A DNA stretch of 64,000 nt from Microbacterium amylolyticum (GCF_011046975.1 NZ_CP049253.1:1736001-1800000), one strand, 5' to 3'. Positions 42,790-52,558 are shown, numbered from the stretch's first letter. Made by a program: numbers and translations. The notes: generated by a model from the sequence alone, not told the origin.

Positions 42790-43655
42790 GCAGCGACGCG
42801 TTCTCCGATCATCGCCGGCTGCTGTTCACCATCGCCTACGAGATCCTCGGTTCCGTCGCCGACGCCGAGGATGTTGTTCAGGAGGCGTGGCTGCGGTGGA
42901 ACGATGCTGATCGCTCGGCCGTGCGCGACGAGCGCGCGTATTTGGCGCGGATCGCCACACGCTTGTCCCTCAACCGGCTGCGCACACTGGCGCGGCGCCG
43001 CGAAGACTACGTTGGCCCGTGGCTTCCGGAACCCCTGATCACCCGCGGCGATGTCGCCGATGACGTTGTCCTTGCCGAGAACGTGTCGACGGCGATGATG
43101 CTGGTGCTCGAGACGCTCCAACCGATCGAGCGTGCCGTTTTCGTGCTCCGCGAGGTTTTCGGATTCGAGCACAGGGAAATCGCCGACGCGGTTGAACGGA
43201 CCCCGGAGGCCGTGCGGCAGATCGCCCATCGTGCGCGCGGCCACGTCGAGGCGCGCCGTCCGCGGACCACGGTGGATGCTCAGGAAGCCGCCCGCGTTGT
43301 GGAACGCTTCCGGATCGCCGCCGAAACAGGCGATCTGCAGGGTCTTGTTGACGTCCTTGCCCCCGACGTCGTTTTCCTCAGTGACGGCGGCGGTAACGTC
43401 ACCGCGGCGCGGCGCCCGATCATCGGCGCCGATAACGTCATCCGCTTCATCGCCGGACTTCTCGAGCAGAACCCGGGCTCTGCCGTCGAAGCCGCCGAGG
43501 TCAACGGAACCGCCGGCCTCCGCGCGCTGGTGGGTGATGCGGTGGACGGCGTGATCTCGTTCTCGGTTGACGCAGGCGTGATCCGCGAGATGTATTACGT
43601 CCGCAACCCGGAGAAACTTGCGCGGTTGCGGACACACAACCTGATCGGACGGTGA
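42786..43655 (+). CDS. ECF41-group RNA polymerase sigma factor with SnoaL-like C domain
   Basis: A 289-residue sigma factor. Sigma2 (HRRLLFTIAYEILGSVADAEDVVQEAWL) and sigma4 (LQPIERAVFVLREVFGFEHR, then AVERTPEAVRQIAHRARGHV) are followed by a SnoaL-like domain (about 175-289). ECF41 hallmarks are present: YVGPWLPEP in the linker, DGGG, and NPEKL near the end. In this group the C domain replaces an anti-sigma factor and tunes activity. A second, internal -10-like TACCGT lies 7 bases before its ATG, so it may also be expressed separately. It abuts the convergent esterase. Confidence 0.94.
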   Translation: MSSDAFSDHRRLLFTIAYEILGSVADAEDVVQEAWLRWNDADRSAVRDERAYLARIATRLSLNRLRTLARRREDYVGPWLPEPLITRGDVADDVVLAENVSTAMMLVLETLQPIERAVFVLREVFGFEHREIADAVERTPEAVRQIAHRARGHVEARRPRTTVDAQEAARVVERFRIAAETGDLQGLVDVLAPDVVFLSDGGGNVTAARRPIIGADNVIRFIAGLLEQNPGSAVEAAEVNGTAGLRALVGDAVDGVISFSVDAGVIREMYYVRNPEKLARLRTHNLIGR

Positions 43656-44615
43656 TTACACCCGCGCGCGCACCCAGTCGAGCTGGATTCGGCGCTGGTG
43701 CGGCCCGCCGCCCTCGTGGTCGTTGAAGGGGTACACCTCGATCTGACGATCGTCGCTGCCCCACGCGTTGAACGCGGCGAAGACCGTCGACGGAGGGCAG
43801 GTGAGATCCATGAGGCCCACCGAGAACAGCGTTGGGGCGCTGGCAAGCGACGCCAGGTTCGCACCATCGAAGTAGCTCAGCGTGCGGTAAACGGTGTCTT
43901 CCGCGCCCCGATGAGACGCCAAATAGGTGACAATCTCGCGGTACGGATAGCGGTCGGTCATCGTCGTCGCGCGGGGGAAGTCGCAGAGGAACGGCACGTC
44001 GACAAGCGCGCCCGCGATGCCATCGGACAGTGCCGTCGCGGCGATCGTGATGCCACCGCCCTGGCTTCCTCCAGCGGTAAAAACGGGCACGCCCGGAGCA
44101 AGTTCGCGCGCCACATCGACCGCGAAGGCAGCATCGGTGAAAAGCCGGCGGTAGTAGTACGTCGATCGATCGCCGATTCCCCGCGTCATCACACCGGGAG
44201 CGGAGGGATCGCCGCCATGCGGATCGGCGGTGTCGCCACGGTTGCCGTGCGCATATCCCTGACCGCGTGAGTCGACGATCAGATGGCCATAGCCCGCCGA
44301 CACCCACTCCGCGTGCTGGTGGGGCAGTCCGCGGCCGCCGCTGTAGCCGAGGTATTCGACGATGATCGCCGTCGGTTCAACATGAGATGGACGGTGGTAC
44401 CAGGCCTTGACGGGATCTCCCGCAAAACCCGAGAACGTCACATCGACGGTGTCGACAAGAGCCAGCCCGTTGTCGACGGGCTCGGTGCGCGTTGCTGCAC
44501 CGGCCGCGCGCGACTCCTCGAGCGTCGCTTTCCAGAACTCACCGAGATCGGCGGGAGCGGTGTGATCGGGGCGGTACTCACGCAGCTGCGGGAGCGGCAG
44601 ATCGAACTGCGGCAC
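43656..44615 (-). CDS. Acetylxylan esterase / cephalosporin-C deacetylase family
   Basis: A 319-residue CE7-type alpha/beta hydrolase. RGQGYAHGNRGDTADP matches the RGQ signature of CE7, AGGSQGGGITIA holds the nucleophile Ser, MDLTCPPSTVFAAFNAW the acid Asp, and NDHEGGGPHQ the His. CE7 enzymes remove acetyl groups from xylo-oligosaccharides and cephalosporin C. There is no signal peptide, so it acts inside the cell on imported oligosaccharides. The GTG at 44615 follows GGAAGGGAA; an upstream ATG at 44672 is unlikely. It abuts the ECF41 stop. Confidence 0.92.
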   Translation of the reverse strand: MPQFDLPLPQLREYRPDHTAPADLGEFWKATLEESRAAGAATRTEPVDNGLALVDTVDVTFSGFAGDPVKAWYHRPSHVEPTAIIVEYLGYSGGRGLPHQHAEWVSAGYGHLIVDSRGQGYAHGNRGDTADPHGGDPSAPGVMTRGIGDRSTYYYRRLFTDAAFAVDVARELAPGVPVFTAGGSQGGGITIAATALSDGIAGALVDVPFLCDFPRATTMTDRYPYREIVTYLASHRGAEDTVYRTLSYFDGANLASLASAPTLFSVGLMDLTCPPSTVFAAFNAWGSDDRQIEVYPFNDHEGGGPHQRRIQLDWVRARV

Positions 44616-44694
44616 GTCGGATTCCCTTCCTCGTCGAATGCGACATCCGTGAGCATATCCAGGAATCGGCACCCCGGCGCACCGCGGTCGTCAC

Positions 44695-45327
44695 TTAACG
44701 TTCGACAGTCTGGTGCACCTTGCTGACGCCGATCAGACCTGCCGCCACGCTGGCGAATACCGCGAGGGCCAGAAGGCAGGTCAGCGCGAACTCCGCGAAA
44801 CCGGAGACCTGCCGAGCGTCGAGGAAGTAGTACGGGTACCAACCGATGATCGAACCGCGCCAGAGGGTGAAAACTCCCCACACTAGCGGGAACGCCAGCA
44901 CGTAGGTCAACAACCGCCACCGGGCCTCGCGGCGCCCCGGGCCGAAGATCCACGCGAGGATCGTGAACGCCGGCAGGCCGAAGTGCAGCACGTGATCAGA
45001 CCAGGGAACCGTCATGGGAATACCGCGCGCCCCCGCCTGCCAGATAAGGATCGCGAAGACCAAGCCCGCCGTGATGGTCCAGCTCAGCACGACCGTGCGA
45101 ATGTCGGTCAGCCACCGGGGGTCCTCAGGAGTGCGCAAGGCGACCACTCCCGCGATCACGGCGATGATGACGAACGCGATGTTCGACTGGATCGTGAGGT
45201 ACGCGAAAAAGTTCTGACCGGCGATCGTCTGTGAGCTGAGTCCCCACAGCAGTCGGTGAACAAGCGATACCGCGCACAGCGCCGCCGCCGCGAGGCGGGT
45301 CAGCCCAAAAACCGTGCGCTTCGTCAC
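44695..45327 (-). CDS. Pr6Pr-family membrane protein
   Basis: A 210-residue protein with six membrane helices and the family's conserved segments FFAYLTIQSNIAFVIIA, PWSDHVLHFGLPAFTILAWI (His pairs) and WGVFTLWRGSIIGWYPYYFL. Bacterial members are uncharacterised; distant eukaryotic relatives (AIG1/ADTRP) hydrolyse fatty-acid esters of hydroxy fatty acids. TAGACT lies 7 bases before the GTG start (leaderless). Confidence 0.85.
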   Translation of the reverse strand: MTKRTVFGLTRLAAAALCAVSLVHRLLWGLSSQTIAGQNFFAYLTIQSNIAFVIIAVIAGVVALRTPEDPRWLTDIRTVVLSWTITAGLVFAILIWQAGARGIPMTVPWSDHVLHFGLPAFTILAWIFGPGRREARWRLLTYVLAFPLVWGVFTLWRGSIIGWYPYYFLDARQVSGFAEFALTCLLALAVFASVAAGLIGVSKVHQTVER

Positions 45328-45363
45328 CTCCGCGAGTCTACGAGGTGGGTCCGTTGCAGGCGA

Positions 45364-47571
45364 TTAGAACAGCAGCCGCGCCTCGATGATGTCTGGTGTC
45401 GGGTGACCGGCGACAGGGGACAGGCGGATGCGGGTTCCGGGTGCGGGAGGCGCGATGACAACGTTGATCGTGTCTTCGCCCGCCGGGATTTCGTGCACGG
45501 GGAAGTCGAATTCGCCGAGGCTCACCGCCATGGCCGTCGGCACCTCCGACGCGCGCAACCGCACGTGGATCCGCCGCGATTGCCAGCCCGGATCGCGCAG
45601 TTCGAAAGACACGGGCGCATGCAATTCGCGCCAGCGCTGGTCGCCGTTCACGCGGAGCGGGGCGCCATCACCCGAGAACGCGTGGTCAGACTCCGGCTGC
45701 TGTTCGCCGAACGTCACAGAATCGACCGTTGCGGCGTCGATCGTCAAATGTGCGTCATGAGCGCTGAGAGCTGAGCGCCGGCCGGGGCCCGTCGCAATCG
45801 GCCAGTACACCGTGTACCGGCTGTCGTGGATCCCGGCGAACGGTTCGAGGGTGACCGCGCCGATGGGATCCGTGGTCGCCAGCCGGTAGCGCAACGGTTT
45901 GACGCGATCGAGCGCATCCGCTCCCTCCTCGACGAGCGGCATATCGGCCACCTCGCGGAGCGGGCCCGCCGCGATATGACCCATCCGGCTGTCATCAGCG
46001 CGGAGCCCGTCGAGGTCGCGGTTGTCATCACGCGCTGCCAGCACGATGGGGCCGGCAAGATAGGCCTGCCACGGCGAGCCGTCTGCGAGAGGCTCGGCGC
46101 GGAGGGGAAGCGGCACACGAAACGTCAGCTGATCGCCGTCGTTCCACACCCGATCCACGCACACGGCGCCGATCATCTCCGTGACGGCGACGGCCTCGCC
46201 ATTCACGCGAATGTCCTCGAGCCCGTTCGACCAACCCGGAACCCGCACCCGGATCGGAAAAGCCCGCGGCTGGTCCGCCTCGATCGTGAGCGTGACGCGA
46301 TCGTCGAGGGGAAATTCCGTCACCATGCGCAGACGAACGCCGAACGCGGCGGCGTTGAGCTCGGCCGGGGCAAAGAGGTTCACGGCGATGGCGCCGTCCT
46401 CCACACCGAACAGCCATTCTCCGTATCGGGCCTGCATTTCCATTCCCGTTCCCACACAGCACCAGAAACCCTCGTGGGGCTGCGAGTAGACGCGGTAGTG
46501 GCGCGGACGCATCGGCGTGAAATACGCGAATCCGCCGTCGGGGTGCTGCGCGGAGAGCACATGGTTGAACAGGGCACGCTCGGCATAGTCGAACAGCTCA
46601 GGGCGAGCATCGCGCTCCGCCAGGAACCGCGTGAGCTTCAGCATGTTGTACGTGTTGCACGTTTCCGGCCCCTCGCGGTCGTCGATCATCGGCGCGAAGT
46701 TGTCGGCGGGATGGAAGTGCTCGCGAACGCTGTTGCCGCCGATCGCCACACTGCGACGTTCCACAACAGTCCGCCAGAACACACCGGCCGCATCGACGAG
46801 GGCGGCGTCGCTGTTCGCGGCATACCCCACGGCCTTCGCGATCGTCGTGTTCGCGTGCCGACCGGTGAGGTCGTCGCGTCCGTTCAGAAGCGGGTCAAGG
46901 ATCACGCGATGGGAGAAGCGACGCGCCATGACGGCGAAGTCTTCCCGGCCGGTGAGCGCGGCCAATTCGGCGAACGATTCGTTCATGGCGCCGAACTCGG
47001 TGTCGAGCATCGCCTCGAACGCCTCGTCGGACATCTCCGCGGCGATGTCCAGCCACCACTCGGCGAGACGAACGACCATGCGCAGTGCACGCTCATCGCC
47101 GGCAATGGTGTGCGCGTCGAGGAGGCCCTGAAAGAGCTTGTGCAGGTTATACCAGGGCACCCAGTGCGTCGATGATCCCAGCGAGCGAGCGGCCGTGACG
47201 CCTCCCTCGCGCAGGGCATCGAAGAGCGCCGCGCCTCCGGGGACACCCCCGAGCCAGCCCGAGCCTGCCGCGTCCTGCGCGCGCTCTAGCTCCCCGATGG
47301 CGTAGCGGAGGCGCCGCATGGCTTCCTCCTCGCCCGTCGCGGCATACAGCAGGGCGAGCGCCGAGAGCCAGTGGCCACCGATATGGCCGTCCAGCCCGGA
47401 GTCCTCCCAATTGCCGTAGGAGGGAGCCTTCGGCTTCAGACCGGCCTCACGCAGGAACGGTGCAAGCAGCCGGTCGGCGTCGAGTCGGAGCGCGTAATCA
47501 AGATCCGTCTGAGTCGCCTCGGCGAACGGGCCATCCGTGATGCGGACGGCGTCGGCGGAAAAGAGCTTCAT
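45364..47571 (-). CDS. Beta-L-arabinofuranosidase, GH127 family
   Basis: A 735-residue glycoside hydrolase. The alpha/alpha barrel (about 1-440) carries GGHWLSALALLYAATG, THWVPWYNLHKLFQGLLDA, PETCNTYNMLKL and HEGFWCCVGTGMEM. The Glu-x-Cys in PETC and the Cys-Cys pair are the zinc and catalytic-cysteine motif of GH127. Two beta-sandwich domains follow. It releases terminal beta-L-arabinofuranose from plant glycans. No signal peptide is present. The ATG at 47571 has GGAG 9 bases upstream; an upstream in-frame ATG at 47610 is rejected. Confidence 0.92.
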   Translation of the reverse strand: MKLFSADAVRITDGPFAEATQTDLDYALRLDADRLLAPFLREAGLKPKAPSYGNWEDSGLDGHIGGHWLSALALLYAATGEEEAMRRLRYAIGELERAQDAAGSGWLGGVPGGAALFDALREGGVTAARSLGSSTHWVPWYNLHKLFQGLLDAHTIAGDERALRMVVRLAEWWLDIAAEMSDEAFEAMLDTEFGAMNESFAELAALTGREDFAVMARRFSHRVILDPLLNGRDDLTGRHANTTIAKAVGYAANSDAALVDAAGVFWRTVVERRSVAIGGNSVREHFHPADNFAPMIDDREGPETCNTYNMLKLTRFLAERDARPELFDYAERALFNHVLSAQHPDGGFAYFTPMRPRHYRVYSQPHEGFWCCVGTGMEMQARYGEWLFGVEDGAIAVNLFAPAELNAAAFGVRLRMVTEFPLDDRVTLTIEADQPRAFPIRVRVPGWSNGLEDIRVNGEAVAVTEMIGAVCVDRVWNDGDQLTFRVPLPLRAEPLADGSPWQAYLAGPIVLAARDDNRDLDGLRADDSRMGHIAAGPLREVADMPLVEEGADALDRVKPLRYRLATTDPIGAVTLEPFAGIHDSRYTVYWPIATGPGRRSALSAHDAHLTIDAATVDSVTFGEQQPESDHAFSGDGAPLRVNGDQRWRELHAPVSFELRDPGWQSRRIHVRLRASEVPTAMAVSLGEFDFPVHEIPAGEDTINVVIAPPAPGTRIRLSPVAGHPTPDIIEARLLF

Positions 47572-47616
47572 TGTGCGCTCCTGGCGATGGGTGACGTTAC
47601 CGGCGGTCACACGAGG

Positions 47617-48993
47617 TTAGATCAACGGCACGCAGCGCTCGAGCTCCGCCGTCTCGTAGAAGGGGGAATCAGCCTCAATCGACTCGCAGGGCGTGGCGAA
47701 GGCGATTTCACGCTCGTTGTAGAGCATCCGTGTGATGGTGTCGCCCTCGGCGTTCACGAACGTATCCCACTGGATGTTCGCGCCCATCGGCGCAACCTCG
47801 CCACCGCGCCAGTCGTTGTTGTCGTAGGTGAACAGGTCGCCCTCTTCCTGCTGCTGCGTGCTGCCGGGAAGGTGCATGAGGGCGGCCAGCGGGAAGATCT
47901 GCTCGGCGTGCGCGAACCGGAAAACGGCGCCCGGCTCACCGGAGGCGGTGTGCTCGGTGAGGGCGTCGACGAAGGCATCGCGCAGCGGCTCCGCCATCCG
48001 GAAGGTCACGTCTTCGCCCGCGAAGCCCGGGCCCTTTTCGTAGAACGACTCGGCGTCGTTGAGGTAGGCGAACCAGAGGGCATCGTCTTCTGCGACGAAC
48101 TGAGACCAGTCAGTGTCGATCTCCTCGCTCATTCCGGCAACGATGATGTATGCGTTGTAGAGCATGTCAGCGGCGTCCACCTCGTCCTCAACGTGTGTCT
48201 CACCCTTGCCGCGGTCGGTGAAGGAGAACTCTCCGCCGGCGAGAGAGTCAACAAACGAGGGGTCATATAGCCGCTCGAGCATGTTCCGTGCGCGCTCTCG
48301 TGTTTCCGGCAGATCGGACAGCGCGTCCTTGGCCGCCTCGAGTCGCTCGTCCTCTTCGTCGTACTTCTCATACGCCTCGTCGCTCTTGTGGAAGTAGAGG
48401 GTCTCTTCATCCACGACGACGTCCGTCAGGTGGGACGCGACGTCCGGGGCGGCGGACGCGAGACCCTCCGAGAAGTTCTCTGCGCTGTCGGTGGCGCGCT
48501 CTTTTCCGGACGAGAGGATCTCGATCTCCCCGCCGGATTCTGCGATCGCTGCGAAGAGTTCCGGAACGCGCTCGGCGGTGCGGCTGCCCAGGTCGGACAG
48601 CTCGGAGATCCCGCGAGCGCTGAGGTTCCCGTAGCCGAGTTGCTCGTTGGCGGCCATCAATTCGTCGAGGGCAACCTTGAAGTCCTCGCCGAGCTCCGTC
48701 AAAGCCCCCGCTTCTGAGGCAGCGTGCCAGACCTGCAGGCTGAGGTCGTCGTACTTCAGGCTGGACAGCGCGCGCGAACCGTGGCGTGCCACGGACTGGC
48801 TCAGCAGCGGCGTGAAGCCCTCCGGAGCCTCGGTGACGTCGACGGACTCCGGCGCCGGGTAAATCGACTTGGAGCCGAGTCCCGGGAGGGCCTCTGACGT
48901 TGTGGGCGTGGCGGATGTCGTGGCGCAGGCCGATGCGCCGAGGGCGATCGCGGCCGCGGAGGCGATCAAGGTGAGGGAACGAGAAGCATTCAT
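47617..48993 (-). CDS. Histidine-type phosphatase, MINPP/phytase-like lipoprotein
   Basis: A 458-residue secreted lipoprotein: lipobox ALGASAC at about residues 17-23. Catalytic RHGSR lies in [12 protein letters not shown], and HAE lies in [18 protein letters not shown] instead of HD is the mark of multiple inositol-polyphosphate phosphatases. It probably releases phosphate from phytate or sugar phosphates outside the membrane. TAGCGT lies 7 bases before the ATG at 48993. It ends 45 bases before the GH127 start. Confidence 0.9.
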   Translation of the reverse strand: MNASRSLTLIASAAAIALGASACATTSATPTTSEALPGLGSKSIYPAPESVDVTEAPEGFTPLLSQSVARHGSRALSSLKYDDLSLQVWHAASEAGALTELGEDFKVALDELMAANEQLGYGNLSARGISELSDLGSRTAERVPELFAAIAESGGEIEILSSGKERATDSAENFSEGLASAAPDVASHLTDVVVDEETLYFHKSDEAYEKYDEEDERLEAAKDALSDLPETRERARNMLERLYDPSFVDSLAGGEFSFTDRGKGETHVEDEVDAADMLYNAYIIVAGMSEEIDTDWSQFVAEDDALWFAYLNDAESFYEKGPGFAGEDVTFRMAEPLRDAFVDALTEHTASGEPGAVFRFAHAEQIFPLAALMHLPGSTQQQEEGDLFTYDNNDWRGGEVAPMGANIQWDTFVNAEGDTITRMLYNEREIAFATPCESIEADSPFYETAELERCVPLI

Positions 48994-49168
48994 GGTCGCG
49001 ACGCTACGAACGCGGTGTGAACGCGGAGCGTGGGCAAGGTGAACCACAGGGGCGGGTGTGTGGAACGCTCCACACGTCCCGGGTCGGGTGCGGGAGGGGA
49101 GCCCGTGTCGGCGTCGGGAATGACCCCTTTCGCGTCGTCCTCGGGTCGGCTATCTTACTTACGCACAG

Positions 49169-49192
49169 CGAACGAGTGTTCGTATAGCGAAC
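49169..49192 (+). promoter_or_regulatory. Overlapping palindromic operators, probable IclR/PcaR sites
   Basis: CGAACGAGTGTTCG (49169-49182) and GTTCGTATAGCGAAC (49178-49192) are perfect-arm palindromes sharing GTTCG. They lie 20-40 bases before pcaI. A 15-bp palindrome of this form suits IclR-family regulators, and an IclR gene closes the operon. TATCTT at 49151-49156 is a possible -10, which would place the operators just downstream of the transcription start. Confidence 0.7.
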
Positions 49193-49210
49193 AATCGATG
49201 GGGAGGCCGG

Positions 49211-49951
49211 ATGATCGACAAGACCGTGAGCGGCGTCGAAGACGCCGTGGCAGGAATCGCAGATGGCGCCACCGTGATGATCGGCGGGTTCGGTCGTGCG
49301 GGGCAGCCGGTGGAGCTGATCGACGCCCTCATCGCCAGCGGAGCGCGGGATCTCACGATCGTGAACAACAACGCCGGCAACGGCGATACGGGGCTTGCGG
49401 CGCTTTTGGCAACCGGACGGGTGAAGAAGATCATCTGCTCCTTCCCTCGGCAGAGCGACTCGTGGGTGTTCGATGACCTCTACCGCGCGGGTCGCATTGA
49501 GCTTGAGCTCGTCCCCCAGGGCAACCTGGCCGAGCGTATCCGCGCAGCGGGCGCTGGTATCGGTGCCTTCTACACGCCAACGGGCGTCGGCACCGCACTG
49601 GCCGACGGCAAGGAGATCCGCGAAATCAACGGGCGCAGCTTCGCGCTGGAGTATCCGATTCATGCCGACGTCGCGCTGATCTCGGCCTTGACGGGTGATC
49701 GCTGGGGAAACCTCCTCTACCGCGAGACGGCGCGCAACTTCGGGCCGATCATGGCGGCCGCGGCGTCCACAACGATCGCGCAGGTGGACAGCATCGTCGA
49801 TCTCGGCTCGATCAACCCCGAACACGTTGTCACCCCCGGGATCTACGTCGATCGCGTCGTCGCGGTGGGCGAGCGGCGCTGGCTGACGGACGGCGCCTTC
49901 GTTGGCGGCGTCGACATCGAGGGCAACCCGCTCGTGAAGGAGGAAAAGTGA
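49211..49951 (+). CDS. pcaI: 3-oxoadipate CoA-transferase, subunit A
   Basis: A 246-residue alpha subunit of a class I CoA-transferase (MIGGFGRAGQPVELIDALI near the N terminus, NNAGNGDTGLAAL, TPTGVGT). With the beta subunit it moves CoA from succinyl-CoA to 3-oxoadipate in the beta-ketoadipate pathway. The context (thiolase and IclR regulator) favours PcaI over a general acetoacetate transferase. GGGAGG lies 6 bases before the ATG. It overlaps the next gene by 4 bases (GTGA). Confidence 0.93.
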   Translation: MIDKTVSGVEDAVAGIADGATVMIGGFGRAGQPVELIDALIASGARDLTIVNNNAGNGDTGLAALLATGRVKKIICSFPRQSDSWVFDDLYRAGRIELELVPQGNLAERIRAAGAGIGAFYTPTGVGTALADGKEIREINGRSFALEYPIHADVALISALTGDRWGNLLYRETARNFGPIMAAAASTTIAQVDSIVDLGSINPEHVVTPGIYVDRVVAVGERRWLTDGAFVGGVDIEGNPLVKEEK

Positions 49952-50595
49952 CGGAGCTCACCAAGATCACCCGGCAGGAGCTGGCCGCGCGTATCGCGGC
50001 CGACATCGCCGAGGGATCGTTCGTCAACCTGGGCATCGGCGCACCGACGCTCGTTGCGAACTACCTTCCGACCGACCAGGAGATCATCCTGCACACCGAG
50101 AACGGCCTTCTCGGCATGGGGCAGCAGCCGGACGAGGGGTGGGTCGATCCCGATCTCATCAACGCCGGCAAGCAGCCCGTCACGGCCGTCGCCGGTGCCG
50201 CCTACTTCCATCACGCCGACTCCTTCGCGATGATGCGCGGCGGGCATCTGGACGTCTGCGTTCTTGGGGCGTTTCAGGTGGCGCAGAACGGCGACCTCGC
50301 CAACTGGTCAACGGGCGCGCCCGGCGCGATCCCTGCGGTTGGCGGCGCGATGGACCTGGCGATCGGCGCCAAACAGGTCTTCGTGATGACCGACCTGCTG
50401 GCGAAGTCCGGCGAGTCCAAGCTGGTAACGGAGTGCACGTATCCGCTGACGGGGGTCGGCTGCGTGACGCGCGTCTATACCGATCACGCGATCTTCGACG
50501 TGACGGCATCCGGTTTCCGCGTGCGCGAGGCATTCGGCGACAACACCACTTCTCAGCTGGAAAAACTCACCGGCCTGACCCTTTCGGGAGAGTGA
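49948..50595 (+). CDS. pcaJ: 3-oxoadipate CoA-transferase, subunit B
   Basis: A 215-residue beta subunit. The catalytic Glu lies in ILHTENGLLGMG; VNLGIGAPTLVANYLP and SFAMMRGGHLDVCVLGAFQV are further family blocks. The GTG start overlaps the pcaI stop. It is followed one base later by pcaF. Confidence 0.94.
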   Translation: MTELTKITRQELAARIAADIAEGSFVNLGIGAPTLVANYLPTDQEIILHTENGLLGMGQQPDEGWVDPDLINAGKQPVTAVAGAAYFHHADSFAMMRGGHLDVCVLGAFQVAQNGDLANWSTGAPGAIPAVGGAMDLAIGAKQVFVMTDLLAKSGESKLVTECTYPLTGVGCVTRVYTDHAIFDVTASGFRVREAFGDNTTSQLEKLTGLTLSGE

Positions 50596-50596
50596 C

Positions 50597-51766
50597 ATGA
50601 GCGCCACATACATCTACGACGCCGTTCGCACGCCGTTCGGCCGTGCCGGTGGGGCGCTCTCGGGCGTGCGGCCGGACGACCTTGCCGCTACCGTGATGCG
50701 CGCCGCAACCGAGCGCGCCGGCGTCGATCCCGAGCGCATCGAGGACGTCATCTTCGGCGACGCGAACCAGGCGGGCGAAGACAACCGCAATGTCGCCCGT
50801 TTCGGGGCGCTCCTCGCCGGATTCCCCACCTCCGTGACGGGGACGACCGTGAACCGTCTATGCGCGTCGAGCGTGGAGGCCGTGATCCAGGGTTCGCGGG
50901 CGATCGAAATCGGAGACGCCGACATCATCCTTGCGGGTGGCGTCGAGTCGATGAGCCGCGCACCGTGGGTGGTGGAAAAGGCGGCCAAACCGTTCGCCGC
51001 CGTCGGAAATCAGACGATGTGGAACACGGCGATCGGGTGGCGGATGATCAACCCGCTTCTTCCGAAGTCGTGGACCATCTCCAACGGGGATTCGGCGGAA
51101 AAGATCGCCCGCGAGTGGGGCATCAGCCGCGATGAACAGGACGAATTCGCAGTTCGCAGCCATGCGCTCGCCGCTGCGGCCTGGGCTGACGGGGTCTACG
51201 ACGGTGAGATCGTGCAGGTCGACGGCCATGAGCTGGAGCGCGATGAGGGTATCCGCGACGGGAGCACGGTGGAGAAACTGGCGCGGTTGGCGCCGTTGTT
51301 CGCCGCGGACGGTTCGGTGACCGCGGGCAATTCGTCGTCGATCAACGACGGCGCGTCGGCCGTTCTGCTCGGCGCGGACGGGGCCATTGACGCCGAGCCC
51401 CTGGCACGGATCACCGGTCGAGCCGCCCACGGCGTTGACCCGGACCAGTTCCCGATCGCCCCCATCGAGGCGGCGAACAAGGCTCTTGCCCGCGCGAGGC
51501 GCACGTGGGCCGATGTCGACCTGGTCGAGCTGAACGAGGCCTTCGCGTCGCAGAGCCTCGCCTGCCTCGCGGGATGGCCGGAGCTCGATCCCGCAAAGCT
51601 CAATATCCACGGCGGTGCGCTCGCGATCGGGCACCCGCTCGGCGCATCGGGCGGACGCATCATCGGCCACGCCGCGCATGAGCTAGCCCGCCGGGGCGGC
51701 GGTGTCGCGGTTGCGGCCATCTGCATCGGCGTTGGTCAGGGACTTGCCGTGGTTCTCGAACGATAA
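50597..51766 (+). CDS. pcaF: Beta-ketoadipyl-CoA thiolase
   Basis: A 389-residue thiolase. The acylated Cys lies in VNRLCASSVEAV (about residue 92), and the His and second Cys in GGALAIGHPLGASGGRI and AAICIGVGQG. YIYDAVRTPFGRAGGALSG is the PcaF-type N terminus. It cleaves 3-oxoadipyl-CoA to acetyl-CoA and succinyl-CoA, the last step before the TCA cycle. It starts one base after pcaJ. Upper-pathway genes (pcaGHBCDL or catABC) are not in the window. Confidence 0.94.
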   Translation: MSATYIYDAVRTPFGRAGGALSGVRPDDLAATVMRAATERAGVDPERIEDVIFGDANQAGEDNRNVARFGALLAGFPTSVTGTTVNRLCASSVEAVIQGSRAIEIGDADIILAGGVESMSRAPWVVEKAAKPFAAVGNQTMWNTAIGWRMINPLLPKSWTISNGDSAEKIAREWGISRDEQDEFAVRSHALAAAAWADGVYDGEIVQVDGHELERDEGIRDGSTVEKLARLAPLFAADGSVTAGNSSSINDGASAVLLGADGAIDAEPLARITGRAAHGVDPDQFPIAPIEAANKALARARRTWADVDLVELNEAFASQSLACLAGWPELDPAKLNIHGGALAIGHPLGASGGRIIGHAAHELARRGGGVAVAAICIGVGQGLAVVLER

Positions 51767-51796
51767 TGGTCCGGGTGTGGACCGGGAGCGCAATCG

Positions 51797-52555
51797 ATGT
51801 CTGAGCGTGATTTCGTGCAGTCGCTGGCGCGCGGGCTCGCCGTGATTCGGGCGTTCGACGCCAATCACACGCGACTGTCACTGAGCGAGGTTGCCGCCCG
51901 CACCGACATTCCGCGGGCGGCTGCGCGCCGATTTCTGCACACCCTGGAGGAGCTGGGGTACGTGCGACAGGTGGCACGCACGTTCTCGTTGACGCCGCGC
52001 GTTCTCGAACTCGGCCACAGCTATCTCTCGGCGCTGTCGCTGCCGGACGTGGTGCATCCGCATCTCGAGCGGCTGTCGCACCGGCTCGGCGAGAGTGCTT
52101 CTGCGGCTGTTCTGGACGGGACGGACATTGTCTACGTCGCGCGTGTACCAATGCGGCGCATTATGAGCGTCGACATCACGATCGGTACTCGCTTTCCCGC
52201 TCACGCGACCAGCATGGGGCGGGTGTTGCTCGCGTCGTTGCCGGACGAGGAGCGCGCGGAGATCCTCGATCGGCCTTTGGCGTCGCTGACGGAACGCACG
52301 ATCGCCGACCCCGCGGCGCTTGCCGATGAGCTGGTCCGTATCCGGCAGCAGGGCTTTGCGATCGTTGACGGCGAGCTCGAAGAGGGCGTGCGGTCGGTCG
52401 CGGTTCCGCTTCGGGGCCGAGGGGAGCGGGTGATCGCCGCCATGAACGTCTCAACGTCCGCCGCGCGGGTGACCCGTGACGAGCTGATGGACGCCTTCCT
52501 CCCGGCGCTGCGGGGTCAGGCGAAAGAAGCCGACGCCGAGCTCACGCTGGTGTGA
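51797..52555 (+). CDS. IclR-family regulator (PcaR/PcaU-like)
   Basis: A 252-residue regulator. The N-terminal winged HTH is LARGLAVIRAFDANHTRLSLSEVA with RAAARRFLHTLEEL; the effector domain starts near 80 (LSHRLGESASAAVLDGTDIVYVARV) and includes FPAHATSMGRVLLASL and GFAIVDGELEEGVRSVAVPL. PcaR-type proteins respond to beta-ketoadipate or protocatechuate. It lies last in the pca group, 30 bases after pcaF. The palindromes at 49169-49192 are the probable target. Confidence 0.92.
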   Translation: MSERDFVQSLARGLAVIRAFDANHTRLSLSEVAARTDIPRAAARRFLHTLEELGYVRQVARTFSLTPRVLELGHSYLSALSLPDVVHPHLERLSHRLGESASAAVLDGTDIVYVARVPMRRIMSVDITIGTRFPAHATSMGRVLLASLPDEERAEILDRPLASLTERTIADPAALADELVRIRQQGFAIVDGELEEGVRSVAVPLRGRGERVIAAMNVSTSAARVTRDELMDAFLPALRGQAKEADAELTLV

Positions 52556-52558
52556 GGT

